From the NCBI GenBank assembly GCA_002308255.1, contig DBVZ01000129.1:3731-15325 (forward strand): a DNA stretch of 11,595 bases, read 5' to 3'. Under the pieces are notes generated by a model that searched no databases, had not been told where the DNA came from, and was given only the letters and a program-made list of their open reading frames with translations. How positions within the stretch are numbered: the stretch's first letter is position 1; every line of letters starts with the position of its first letter. The position numbers and the translations under genes were made by a program. Origin of the DNA: Lachnospiraceae bacterium UBA1251 (lineage in GTDB: Bacteria; Bacillota; Clostridia; Lachnospirales; Lachnospiraceae). Shown here one piece after another: positions 1 to 6,471 of this stretch.

Positions 1-471
1 CGGCAGTTCCAGGATTCTCCCGGCTTCCGATGCCGCTTCCTCCGATACCCGGAAACCGATCCGGTGCATTCCCGTATCGGCAGCGATAAATATTTCCGCT
101 TCCCGGCCCTGTTTAACAGCTTCCCGGCTGATCATTTCCGCCTGTTCCAGGGAGCTCACCGTCATGGCGGCCCCGATCCTGATGAGCCGCGGGACCGAAT
201 CCGGGAAACATCCTCCGAGGAGCATGACCGGTTTCCTGACCCCCGCCTCATATAGTTCCGAAGCTTCCTCCGCCGTTGCCACCGCGAAACGGATCACATA
301 GGGTTCTTTTTCGAGAGCAAAGGCCGTCTCGACGGCTCCATGCCCGTAGGCATCCGCTTTTACGACCGGAATCACACCGGTCCCTTCTTTCGTGAGAGCG
401 TGCATCGCACGGAGATTGCCGCGGATCGCATCGAGATCGACGCATGCACAGATCCTGTCAAATGTTGCCAA
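1..471 (-). CDS. alr: Alanine racemase, N-terminal part (gene runs off the left edge)
   Basis: This PLP-dependent enzyme interconverts L- and D-alanine to supply D-Ala for peptidoglycan in the cytoplasm. The visible 157 residues are the start of the fold-type III TIM barrel. The PLP-lysine motif VVKADAYGHG is at residues 36-45, with K38 as the expected Schiff-base lysine. Further along come FAVATAEEA, the PVMLLGG segment and ADTGMHRIGF, all typical of Alr. The start is a TTG at 471-469. No ATG lies nearby in frame, and an AGGAG (480-484 on the plus strand as CTCCT) sits 8 bases upstream. Residues 2-14 (ATFDRICACVDLD) then align with the usual Alr N-terminus. The gene is the third of the rex-nnr-alr operon, 14 bases after the nnr stop. 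The C-terminal domain with the catalytic tyrosine is outside the window, so intactness cannot be judged. Confidence 0.95.
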   Translation of the reverse strand, partial: MATFDRICACVDLDAIRGNLRAMHALTKEGTGVIPVVKADAYGHGAVETAFALEKEPYVIRFAVATAEEASELYEAGVRKPVMLLGGCFPDSVPRLIRIGAAMTVSSLEQAEMISREAVKQGREAEIFIAADTGMHRIGFRVSEEAASEAGRILELP

Positions 472-485
472 TACTTTTTCTCCTG

Positions 486-2003
486 TTATAAGTCCCGAAG
501 AACTTCGCTGAGTTCCCGGATTATATCCTGAGCGATCATATAGGAAGCCCCGAGTTTCTTTTCCGCTCTCCTGCCGCAGAGTCCATGCACAAGACAGGCC
601 AGTGCGGGAGCCTCTTCATAAGAGCATCCTCTTGCGCAGAGTCCGGAAAGAATGCCTGTCAGCACATCTCCGCTTCCTGCCGTAGCCATTCCGCTCGATC
701 CGGTCGTATTTACGAAAATACGGCCGTCCGGCAGACCGATGCATGTCCTCGCGTCTTTCATGACGCAGATGCAGCCGTGCTGCATCGCAAACAGGGAAGC
801 TTCCCGGCACGGATCTTCTTTCAGATCACTTATTGTTTTTCCGCTGAGCCGGCTCATTTCTCCCAGATGCGGCGTAACGACCGCACGGGGGTGCCTGTCA
901 AGGGATTCTGTGTTTTGTGATAAACAGTTCAGGGCATCCGCGTCCAGTACGACAGTCCTGCCTGTTTCCGACAGAACCGCCTCCGTAAGCGCTCTTCCGG
1001 TTTCCGACGTCCCTATTCCCGGGCCGCAGGCAATCACATCCGCCCAGGAGGCAAACGCATGTACCGCTTCTTCCGCCTGCTCAATCGTCCGGTAGACGCT
1101 GAGCATCGCTTCCGGAAGCATCTTCTGGAGGATCTCCCGGTTCTCTTCCGGCGCAATGATCCGGACCATGCCGCAGCCTGTCCTAAGTGCCGCACATGCC
1201 GCAAGATAGGCTGCGCCGTTCATTCCGGGCGATCCGGCTGCGATCAGCACCTTTCCGAAAGTGCCTTTATTTCCGGAAGGATCTCTTGCAGGAATCCGGT
1301 TCCTGAGATCAGCCGATTCCATGACAAACGCCTGCGCATCGGAAAAACCGATCTTATGGATGCCGACCGGGGCAGCCGTCACCTCTCCCGCTTCCGCAGC
1401 GCCCGGGTACAGCACAAGTCCGCGCTTTATGAACTGCATCGTCACAGTTTCGTCCGCATGCACGCATACACCGCATATCTTTCCGGTGTCCGCGTTGACC
1501 CCGGACGGTATGTCGACCGCGATTGTATATGCGGAAGAGGCGTTGATATCCTTTATGACATTTTCGTAAATGCCCGTTACCGGTCTCGCAAGTCCGATTC
1601 CGAAAAGAGCGTCCACGATCACATCGGCATTTTCAATTGCTCTTTTCAGATCTTTTGTATCAACAAACGGAACACAGCATCTTACGGCGATGCCTGTCTG
1701 CCGTTCCATTTCATCAGAAAACTTTCCGGGATCACCGATGACCGCAGCCTCGGCGTTCCATCCCTCTTCCCGAAGGATCCTGGCGCAGGCCGCACCGTCT
1801 CCGCCGTTATTCCCTGTTCCGCATATGCACAGGATCCTTTTTTCTTTACCGCGTTCACGGAAATTTACGTCAAGAAAAAAACGGACCCTTTCCGCGACAG
1901 CAAGCGCCGCACGTTCCATAAGAACAGAGCCCGGAATTCCGACTGTCCCGATCGTGTAACGGTCACATGCCCGCATCTGCTGTGCGTTAGGAAGAAAATA
2001 CAT
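486..2003 (-). CDS. nnr: Bifunctional NAD(P)H-hydrate epimerase / ADP-dependent NAD(P)H-hydrate dehydratase
   Basis: This enzyme repairs NADHX and NADPHX, the hydrated and inactive forms of NAD(P)H. The N-terminal YjeF_N domain epimerises R to S, and the C-terminal ribokinase-like domain dehydrates S-NAD(P)HX using ADP. The 505 residues match the usual fused protein of about 500. The epimerase half (about 1-215) shows NNGGDG at 65-70, DALFGIG at 131-137 and AVDIPSG at 162-168. The dehydratase half (about 222-505) shows KGTFGKVLIAAGS from 246, GPGIG at 327-331, VLDADALN at 352-359, HLGE at 379-382 and GSGD at 443-446, with D446 the probable catalytic base. The ATG at 2003 lies 3 bases after the rex stop. 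The ribosome binding site would be a weak AAAGAAG inside the rex end, so translation is probably coupled to rex. The family start (about ten residues before MRACDR) supports this ATG. Confidence 0.97.
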   Translation of the reverse strand: MYFLPNAQQMRACDRYTIGTVGIPGSVLMERAALAVAERVRFFLDVNFRERGKEKRILCICGTGNNGGDGAACARILREEGWNAEAAVIGDPGKFSDEMERQTGIAVRCCVPFVDTKDLKRAIENADVIVDALFGIGLARPVTGIYENVIKDINASSAYTIAVDIPSGVNADTGKICGVCVHADETVTMQFIKRGLVLYPGAAEAGEVTAAPVGIHKIGFSDAQAFVMESADLRNRIPARDPSGNKGTFGKVLIAAGSPGMNGAAYLAACAALRTGCGMVRIIAPEENREILQKMLPEAMLSVYRTIEQAEEAVHAFASWADVIACGPGIGTSETGRALTEAVLSETGRTVVLDADALNCLSQNTESLDRHPRAVVTPHLGEMSRLSGKTISDLKEDPCREASLFAMQHGCICVMKDARTCIGLPDGRIFVNTTGSSGMATAGSGDVLTGILSGLCARGCSYEEAPALACLVHGLCGRRAEKKLGASYMIAQDIIRELSEVLRDL

Positions 2004-2006
2004 TTT

Positions 2007-2660
2007 TTATGCTTCTTTCTTTTTCAGCTCTTTCAGGTCGTAGGAAAGAGTCATAAGGCTGTCCAGAAGATGAACGTTTTCCACCACGACGCTTTCCGGA
2101 AGCTTAAGATCGATATGGGCGTAATTCCAGATCGCCCGCACCCCGTTCTCCACCATGAATTCGGCGACAGAGGCTGCGGCTTCCGTCGGAACCGTCAGAA
2201 TACCGATCTCCACATCACGGTTCTCAAGGAATGCCGGCAGTTCGTCCAGCATTCGTACGGGGATCCCGGCAACTTCTTTTCCTTCCAGTGAGGGGTCGAT
2301 GTCAAACAGTCCTGAAAGACGGAACCGGCGTGTACTCGATTTTTTTCCTTCCGTGAAAAATTTCGCGAGTGTATGACCGAAATTGCCGACCCCCGCAAGG
2401 ATCATTTCATGTGTATCGTCTATTCCAAGGATCTTGCCGATCTCCTCATGCAGATACTCGACATTGTAGCCGTACCCCTGCTGTCCGAAACCGCCGAAAT
2501 TATTGAGATCCTGTCTGATCTGGGAAGCGGTGACTTTCATAATGCGGCTGAGATCCTTGGAAGAGATCCTTTCCGTTCCATCCGCTAGAAGATCGCCGAG
2601 ATACCGGTAGTATCTCGGAAGACGACGGATGACCGCTTTTGAGATCTCACGCTGAGTCAT
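2007..2660 (-). CDS. rex: Redox-sensing transcriptional repressor Rex
   Basis: Rex is a dimeric repressor that binds DNA when NAD+ is high and leaves it when NADH rises. It typically controls fermentation and NADH-recycling genes. The protein has 217 residues. Its N-terminal winged helix (about 1-80) contains RLPRYYRYL at 13-21 and the highly conserved TASQIRQDLNNFGGFGQQGYGYNV region at 44-67. The Rossmann NADH domain has the GVGNFG dinucleotide loop at 90-95 and a C-terminal dimer-swapping helix near 195-212. The frame is open up to 2795. The ATG at 2660 is chosen because AAGGAGG lies 5 bases upstream, the family begins here, and the longer frame would start upstream of the rex promoter. It is the first gene of the rex-nnr-alr operon. 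I saw no clear Rex-type TTGTTAA/TTAACAA operator in the leader, so autoregulation is not shown. Confidence 0.97.
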   Translation of the reverse strand: MTQREISKAVIRRLPRYYRYLGDLLADGTERISSKDLSRIMKVTASQIRQDLNNFGGFGQQGYGYNVEYLHEEIGKILGIDDTHEMILAGVGNFGHTLAKFFTEGKKSSTRRFRLSGLFDIDPSLEGKEVAGIPVRMLDELPAFLENRDVEIGILTVPTEAAASVAEFMVENGVRAIWNYAHIDLKLPESVVVENVHLLDSLMTLSYDLKELKKKEA

Positions 2661-2728
2661 AGATTCCTCCTTATGTCCTGATTCGTTTTTACGCCCGTAG
2701 ACCCGATAATTGCAGACATTTTGAAATA

Positions 2729-2744
2729 CCCTGTGCAGGCAGGG
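2729..2744 (-). other. Small inverted repeat in the rex leader
   Basis: A 5-bp inverted repeat (CCCTG, six-base spacer, CAGGG) lies in the predicted rex 5' leader, about 10 bases downstream of the expected transcription start. It has no T-run after it, so it is not an intrinsic terminator. It may be a minor RNA hairpin or chance; no function is claimed. Confidence 0.25.
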
Positions 2745-2757
2745 CATTCTGCGTTTT

Positions 2758-2786
2758 ATTATATCTATCTGATAATTCCTTGTCAA
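2758..2786 (-). promoter_or_regulatory. Consensus sigma-A-type promoter for rex-nnr-alr
   Basis: Read on the minus strand, TTGACA (2786-2781), a 17-base spacer and TATAAT (2763-2758) match the vegetative consensus exactly. The expected transcription start is near 2751, giving a leader of about 90 bases before the rex ATG. The -35 box lies back to back with the candidate -35 of the divergent ABC-F gene. Confidence 0.85.
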
Positions 2787-2808
2787 ATCATTCATTATCG
2801 GTTAGGAT
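2780..2808 (+). promoter_or_regulatory. Candidate promoter for the ABC-F gene
   Basis: TTGTCA (2780-2785), a 17-base spacer and TAGGAT (2803-2808) give 5/6 and 4/6 matches to the consensus. If used, transcription would begin at about 2815, directly at the ATG (2816), giving a leaderless or nearly leaderless mRNA. Other -10-like hexamers lie nearby (GATAAT at 2771-2776, CATTAT at 2793-2798) but lack good -35 boxes, so the true start is uncertain. Confidence 0.4.
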
Positions 2809-2815
2809 AGATAAT

Positions 2816-4744
2816 ATGCTTCTGGACGTACAACATATCGCAAAATCATATGACGGCACCGACATCCTGACGGATGTCTCTTTTCATCTGGAAGAAAAGC
2901 AGAAAGCGGCGATCGTCGGGATCAACGGAGCCGGAAAGACCACCCTGCTCCGGCAGATCGTCGGGGAGGAGGAACCGGACCGCGGACAGGTCATTTTCCC
3001 GAAAGAACTTCGCATCGGGTATCTCGCGCAGTATCAGGATTTTGACCTGAACAGCACGATCTACCGCGCCGTGTTTGAAGTCAACCGGGAGCTTCTCTCT
3101 CTCGAAAGCAGTATCCGGGAAGCGGAACAGATGATCCCCTCTCTCTCCGGAGAGCTTCTTAAGCAGAAACTGGACGAATATGCCCGCGCGACCGAACAGT
3201 TCGAGCGAATGAACGGCTATGCCTACCGCTCGGAGGTCGTCGGTGTCCTAAAGGGCCTGGGCTTTAAGGAAGAACAGTTCGGCACGGACGCTTCTGTCCT
3301 TTCCGGAGGTCAGAAGACGCGTCTGTCCCTGGCCAGGATCCTTTTGTCCAGGCCGGATCTCCTGATCCTTGACGAACCCACAAATCACCTTGATATGGAT
3401 TCCGTCACATGGCTGGAGAACTATCTGATCAGCTATCCGGGTGCGGTACTGCTTGTTTCACATGACCGTTATTTTCTGAACCGGATCGTCTCCCGCGTCA
3501 TCGAGATCGAAAACGGTACGGGAACCGTTTACAACGGCAACTACGACGATTACACCGAAAAAAGAGAGATGCTCCGCAAAGCGCAGCTTTCCGCTTTTTA
3601 TGCCGCACAGCGAAAAATCGAACACGAGCAGGCCGTGATCGACAAGCTCCGCTCTTTTAACCGTGAAAAATCGATCCGCCGTGCCGAAAGCAGAGAGAAA
3701 AAGATCGCAAAGATCGAAACTCCCGACAGACCGGTGCAGATCGACACGGATATCCGTCTCACGCTGACACCGCGGCGCGAGAGCGGCAACGACGTCCTTA
3801 TGATCGAAGATCTCTCTAAATCTTTTGATGATCTGCTCCTTTTTGAACATTTCGGGCTTCTGCTCCGCAAGGGAGAACGCGCCGCACTGATCGGCAGCAA
3901 CGGTACCGGCAAATCGACGATCCTGAAGATCATTAACGGGATCATCCCCGCCGATACCGGTTCGGTCCGCCTCGGAAGCGGCGTGGAGATCGGCTATTAC
4001 GACCAGGAGAATCAGCTTCTTCACATGGAAAAGACCATTTTCGAGGAGATCTCGGACGAATGGCCTTCCATGAATAATACCAGGATCCGGAGCGTCCTGG
4101 CGGCTTTTCTGTTCACGGGTGAAGACGTTTTCAAGAGAGTGGGCGATCTTTCCGGAGGCGAACGTGCCAGAGTTTCTCTTGCGAAGCTCATGCTTTCCAA
4201 CTCCAATCTCCTGATCCTGGATGAACCGACAAATCATCTTGACATCCACTCGCGGGCGATCCTCGAAAATGCTCTCCGTTCCTATACCGGTACGGTTTTA
4301 TATGTTTCCCATGACCGTTACTTCATCAATAAGACAGCAACCCGCGTTCTGGAACTGAACGGACAGTCCGTGACCTCTTATCTCGGGAACTACGACGATT
4401 ACCTCGAAGACAAGGCCAAGCGCATTCCATCGTCGAACGATCGTTTGCAGGATCCGCAGACCTTTTCCGATGACGGTCCGCGTTCGGACGCCGTCAATGA
4501 AAAAGAAGCCTGGCTTCTCAGAAAGCAGGAAGAAGCCGTAAGGAGAAAACGGGAAAACGACATCCGCAGAACCGAAGCTGAGATCGATAAGTGTGAAAAA
4601 CGCTGTGCTGAGATCGAGGAACTGCTTTCGGATCTCGAAGTCGCTTCGGACCCTGTAAAATGCGCCGAACTGACCGGTGAGCTTACGGAGCTTCAGGAAA
4701 AAACGGAACAGCTTATGGAACAATGGGAACAGCTTCAGGAGTAA
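2816..4744 (+). CDS. ABC-F family ATPase (translation-type, YdiF-like)
   Basis: This is a soluble protein with two ATP-binding cassettes and no membrane segments, as in ABC-F proteins that act on the ribosome E site or in antibiotic protection. It has 642 residues. NBD1 has Walker A GINGAGKTT at 35-43, signature LSGGQ at 162-166 and Walker B LLILDEPTNHLD with D186/E187. A charged inter-domain linker (about 235-310) follows. NBD2 has Walker A GSNGTGKST at 360-368, LSGGE at 445-449 and Walker B D469/E470. A Glu/Lys-rich C-terminal coiled coil covers about 560-642. The size, C-terminal coil and position beside rex resemble Bacillus subtilis YdiF, which is also near rex. The ATG at 2816 is chosen over an in-frame TTG at 2780 because the family begins MLLDVQHIAKSY and AGGA lies 8 bases upstream. 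A housekeeping translation role is more likely than resistance, by inference from context. Confidence 0.95.
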   Translation: MLLDVQHIAKSYDGTDILTDVSFHLEEKQKAAIVGINGAGKTTLLRQIVGEEEPDRGQVIFPKELRIGYLAQYQDFDLNSTIYRAVFEVNRELLSLESSIREAEQMIPSLSGELLKQKLDEYARATEQFERMNGYAYRSEVVGVLKGLGFKEEQFGTDASVLSGGQKTRLSLARILLSRPDLLILDEPTNHLDMDSVTWLENYLISYPGAVLLVSHDRYFLNRIVSRVIEIENGTGTVYNGNYDDYTEKREMLRKAQLSAFYAAQRKIEHEQAVIDKLRSFNREKSIRRAESREKKIAKIETPDRPVQIDTDIRLTLTPRRESGNDVLMIEDLSKSFDDLLLFEHFGLLLRKGERAALIGSNGTGKSTILKIINGIIPADTGSVRLGSGVEIGYYDQENQLLHMEKTIFEEISDEWPSMNNTRIRSVLAAFLFTGEDVFKRVGDLSGGERARVSLAKLMLSNSNLLILDEPTNHLDIHSRAILENALRSYTGTVLYVSHDRYFINKTATRVLELNGQSVTSYLGNYDDYLEDKAKRIPSSNDRLQDPQTFSDDGPRSDAVNEKEAWLLRKQEEAVRRKRENDIRRTEAEIDKCEKRCAEIEELLSDLEVASDPVKCAELTGELTELQEKTEQLMEQWEQLQE

Positions 4745-4780
4745 AATTTTTCTTTTTCGAAGATACAGACTCCTGTTTCC
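4736..4780 (+). terminator. Possible weak terminator after the ABC-F gene
   Basis: A 7-bp perfect inverted repeat (CAGGAGT at 4736-4742, ACTCCTG at 4769-4775) spans the stop codon, with a long 26-base loop and a short pyrimidine run (TTTCC) after it. The loop is long for an intrinsic terminator, so read-through into degV is possible. Confidence 0.3.
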
Positions 4781-4809
4781 TTTACAAATCAGAAAGAATC
4801 GTTTACAAT
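4781..4809 (+). promoter_or_regulatory. Promoter for degV
   Basis: TTTACA (4781-4786), a 17-base spacer and TACAAT (4804-4809) each differ from consensus at one position. The expected start is near 4816, giving a leader of about 35 bases before the ATG at 4851. This suggests degV is transcribed independently of the ABC-F gene. Confidence 0.65.
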
Positions 4810-4850
4810 GTGTAAAGTCTTTGGGTCTTTATTATATGGAGTTGAAAACT

Positions 4851-5732
4851 ATGTCATACATTATCATGACAGATACCTCGGCGAATCTCCCGGGGCGGAT
4901 CATCAGCAGATATAATATTGAGATCATCCCGTTTCACTATTATATTGACGGGAAAGCGTACGCACTCTCGGACAGCGACGATTTTGACGGAGACGCATTC
5001 TACGACCGGATCCGCGAAGGACTGCAGGTAACGACCTCACTTATCTCCCCGCAGGAATACAGTGATTACTTTGAGCCTTTCTGCAAAGAAGGAAAAGATA
5101 TCATTTTCATTGCAATGGCTGCCGGGATCAGCGGTTCCTGCAATTCCGCAAAAGTAGCGGCGGATGATCTTATGGAGGAATACCCGGAAAGGAAGATCGC
5201 AGTCATCGACGCAAAAGGAGCCTCTCTCGGCGAAGGTCTCATCGCGGTGTACGGATCCGAATACCGGAGTGCCGGATTGTCTTTTGAAGAAACTGTCGAA
5301 AAACTGGAAAAACACGTCAAATGCATGTTCCAGGTGTTTACTGTGGACGATCTCATGCACCTCCGCCGCGGAGGACGTCTCTCCAACCTTTCCGCTATCG
5401 TCGGAACAGTACTGAATATCAAGCCTCTGCTGAAAGGCAGCAAGGAAGGGCGTATCGTCGCCTTCCGCAAGATCCGCGGTCGGAGACATTCCATCGAAGC
5501 ACTCGCCGAGAAATATGACAAGCTGGCTGTCGAACCCGAAAAGCAGATCGTCGGCATCGCCCAGGCCGGATGCCGCGCCGATGCGGATTATCTCATTTCC
5601 CTGCTGAATAAAAACAGACCTCCTAAGGAGATCCTGAATGTACAATATGAACCCGTGACCGGTTCCCATGTCGGTCCCGGCGCGCTCGCCCTCTTTTTCC
5701 AGGGCGGTCCGGATGTAAGAGAAGAGGTCTGA
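4851..5732 (+). CDS. DegV family fatty-acid-binding protein
   Basis: DegV/FakB proteins are cytoplasmic proteins that bind one fatty acid; some present it to the FakA kinase for phosphorylation and entry into phospholipids. The protein has 293 residues, slightly above the usual 280. It starts with the family pattern IIMTDTSANLP (4-14). TSLISPQEY (62-70) and GISGSCNSA (92-100) carry the Thr/Ser residues that usually hold the lipid carboxylate. DDLMHLRRGGRLS is at 166-178, LNIKPLL at 188-194 and the C-terminal HVGPGALALFF at 273-283. GGAG-like GGAG (4838-4841) lies 9 bases before the chosen ATG. An ATG 15 bases upstream overlaps that site and was not chosen. No fakA is in the window, so a role as FakB is only inferred. 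Confidence 0.93.
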   Translation: MSYIIMTDTSANLPGRIISRYNIEIIPFHYYIDGKAYALSDSDDFDGDAFYDRIREGLQVTTSLISPQEYSDYFEPFCKEGKDIIFIAMAAGISGSCNSAKVAADDLMEEYPERKIAVIDAKGASLGEGLIAVYGSEYRSAGLSFEETVEKLEKHVKCMFQVFTVDDLMHLRRGGRLSNLSAIVGTVLNIKPLLKGSKEGRIVAFRKIRGRRHSIEALAEKYDKLAVEPEKQIVGIAQAGCRADADYLISLLNKNRPPKEILNVQYEPVTGSHVGPGALALFFQGGPDVREEV

Positions 5733-5752
5733 CGGCCTCTTCTCTTTTTTTC
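5718..5752 (+). terminator. Strong intrinsic terminator of degV
   Basis: AGAGAAGAGG (5718-5727) pairs perfectly with CCTCTTCTCT (5736-5745) around an 8-base loop that contains the degV stop codon, and a T-run follows. A second copy of the 12-base string TCTTCTCTTTTT (5738-5749 and 5751-5762) lies immediately downstream and could offer an alternative 3' arm. On the minus strand the same hairpin lacks a good T-run, so it would terminate the converging nuclease transcript less well. Confidence 0.9.
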
Positions 5753-5769
5753 TTCTCTTTTTAAGTTTT

Positions 5770-6471
5770 TTACGCTCTGCTCATTTTCCGCAGTTCTTCC
5801 CCGTTGATCAGCTCAACATCATTTTCAAGCGCAAGCTCAACAGCATTTTTGGTAAAGGTGGAATTCGTCATGACAGCAGCCCTGTCCGCGTCATAATGGC
5901 TCATCGCCGCAACGACTTCCTGTACGGAGCTGTTGCCGATCGGGATCTGGTACCGCTTGCACTGCACGACCCATTTTTCTCCTCTTCTGAACGCCGTGAT
6001 ATCGGCTCCGTAATCATTGCTTGCCTGGGTTACGGCGACTTTCCGGAAACCGTTTCTTTTCAGGAGCGCGGCGCAGTATTCTTCAAATTCGCGCCCGTCC
6101 ATATTTTCGATCTCCTTTTCCGACAGGGCAAAACCCGGTTTAAACAAAGCATAGTAAACCGCTGTCAGTATAACGGCGGCTGTCAGAAACTGCACGGCGC
6201 GGACTGTGTTTCCCGACGCGAAATTCGACGCTGCGATCCCTGCACCGGCCAGCAAAGCGGGAAACATAAAAAACCGGAGGATTCTCTTCCAGAGTTTCAT
6301 CCTCCTGTAATTCCTGTCTGCGCCGGTAATAAGATATACAGCCAGAGAAACCGCAGACACGGCAAGAAAGACCATATTCCAGGTCTTTCCCGCACGGTAC
6401 TCCCGCAGCAGAAGAAAGATCGCTGCGGGAGCAATGATTCCGCTTACTGAATTAAGCAGTTTTGAGATCAT
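5770..6471 (-). CDS. Membrane-anchored Mrr-type restriction endonuclease-like protein
   Basis: The predicted protein has 233 residues in two parts. The N-terminal half has about four hydrophobic segments (near 5-22, 32-49, 65-82 and 92-109), consistent with a membrane anchor and a cytoplasmic C-terminus. The C-terminal part (about 120-233) is an Mrr_cat domain of the PD-(D/E)XK fold: FEEYCAALLKRNGF (129-142), NDYGADI with the probable metal-binding D157, and QCKRY with Q170 and K172 as the QxK motif. The active site looks intact. The family includes Mrr, a type IV enzyme that cuts modified DNA, but the target of this membrane form is unknown. Its ATG (6471-6469) overlaps the lon stop as ATGA, so it is probably translated by coupling from the lon message and shares its heat-shock control. 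No methyltransferase is nearby, which argues against a classical restriction-modification pair. Confidence 0.88.
   Translation of the reverse strand: MISKLLNSVSGIIAPAAIFLLLREYRAGKTWNMVFLAVSAVSLAVYLITGADRNYRRMKLWKRILRFFMFPALLAGAGIAASNFASGNTVRAVQFLTAAVILTAVYYALFKPGFALSEKEIENMDGREFEEYCAALLKRNGFRKVAVTQASNDYGADITAFRRGEKWVVQCKRYQIPIGNSSVQEVVAAMSHYDADRAAVMTNSTFTKNAVELALENDVELINGEELRKMSRA

Noticed and set aside
1059..2291. A 410-codon plus-strand open frame across nnr and rex
   Set aside because: It crosses two clearly identified genes and their junction, and its translation is Arg/His/Cys-rich with no motif. It is an antisense shadow.
2661..2795. N-terminal extension of Rex by 45 residues
   Set aside because: It would begin upstream of the -10 and -35 boxes of the rex promoter, and a strong AAGGAGG precedes the internal ATG at 2660.
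3458..4249. Minus-strand open frame opposite the ABC-F gene (263 codons)
   Set aside because: The plus strand has two complete ABC cassettes. The antisense frame has no motif or plausible start signal.
4677..4850. Upstream extension of degV into the ABC-F coding end
   Set aside because: The extra residues do not resemble DegV proteins, they overlap the ABC-F coding end and the degV promoter, and a ribosome binding site fits the ATG at 4851.
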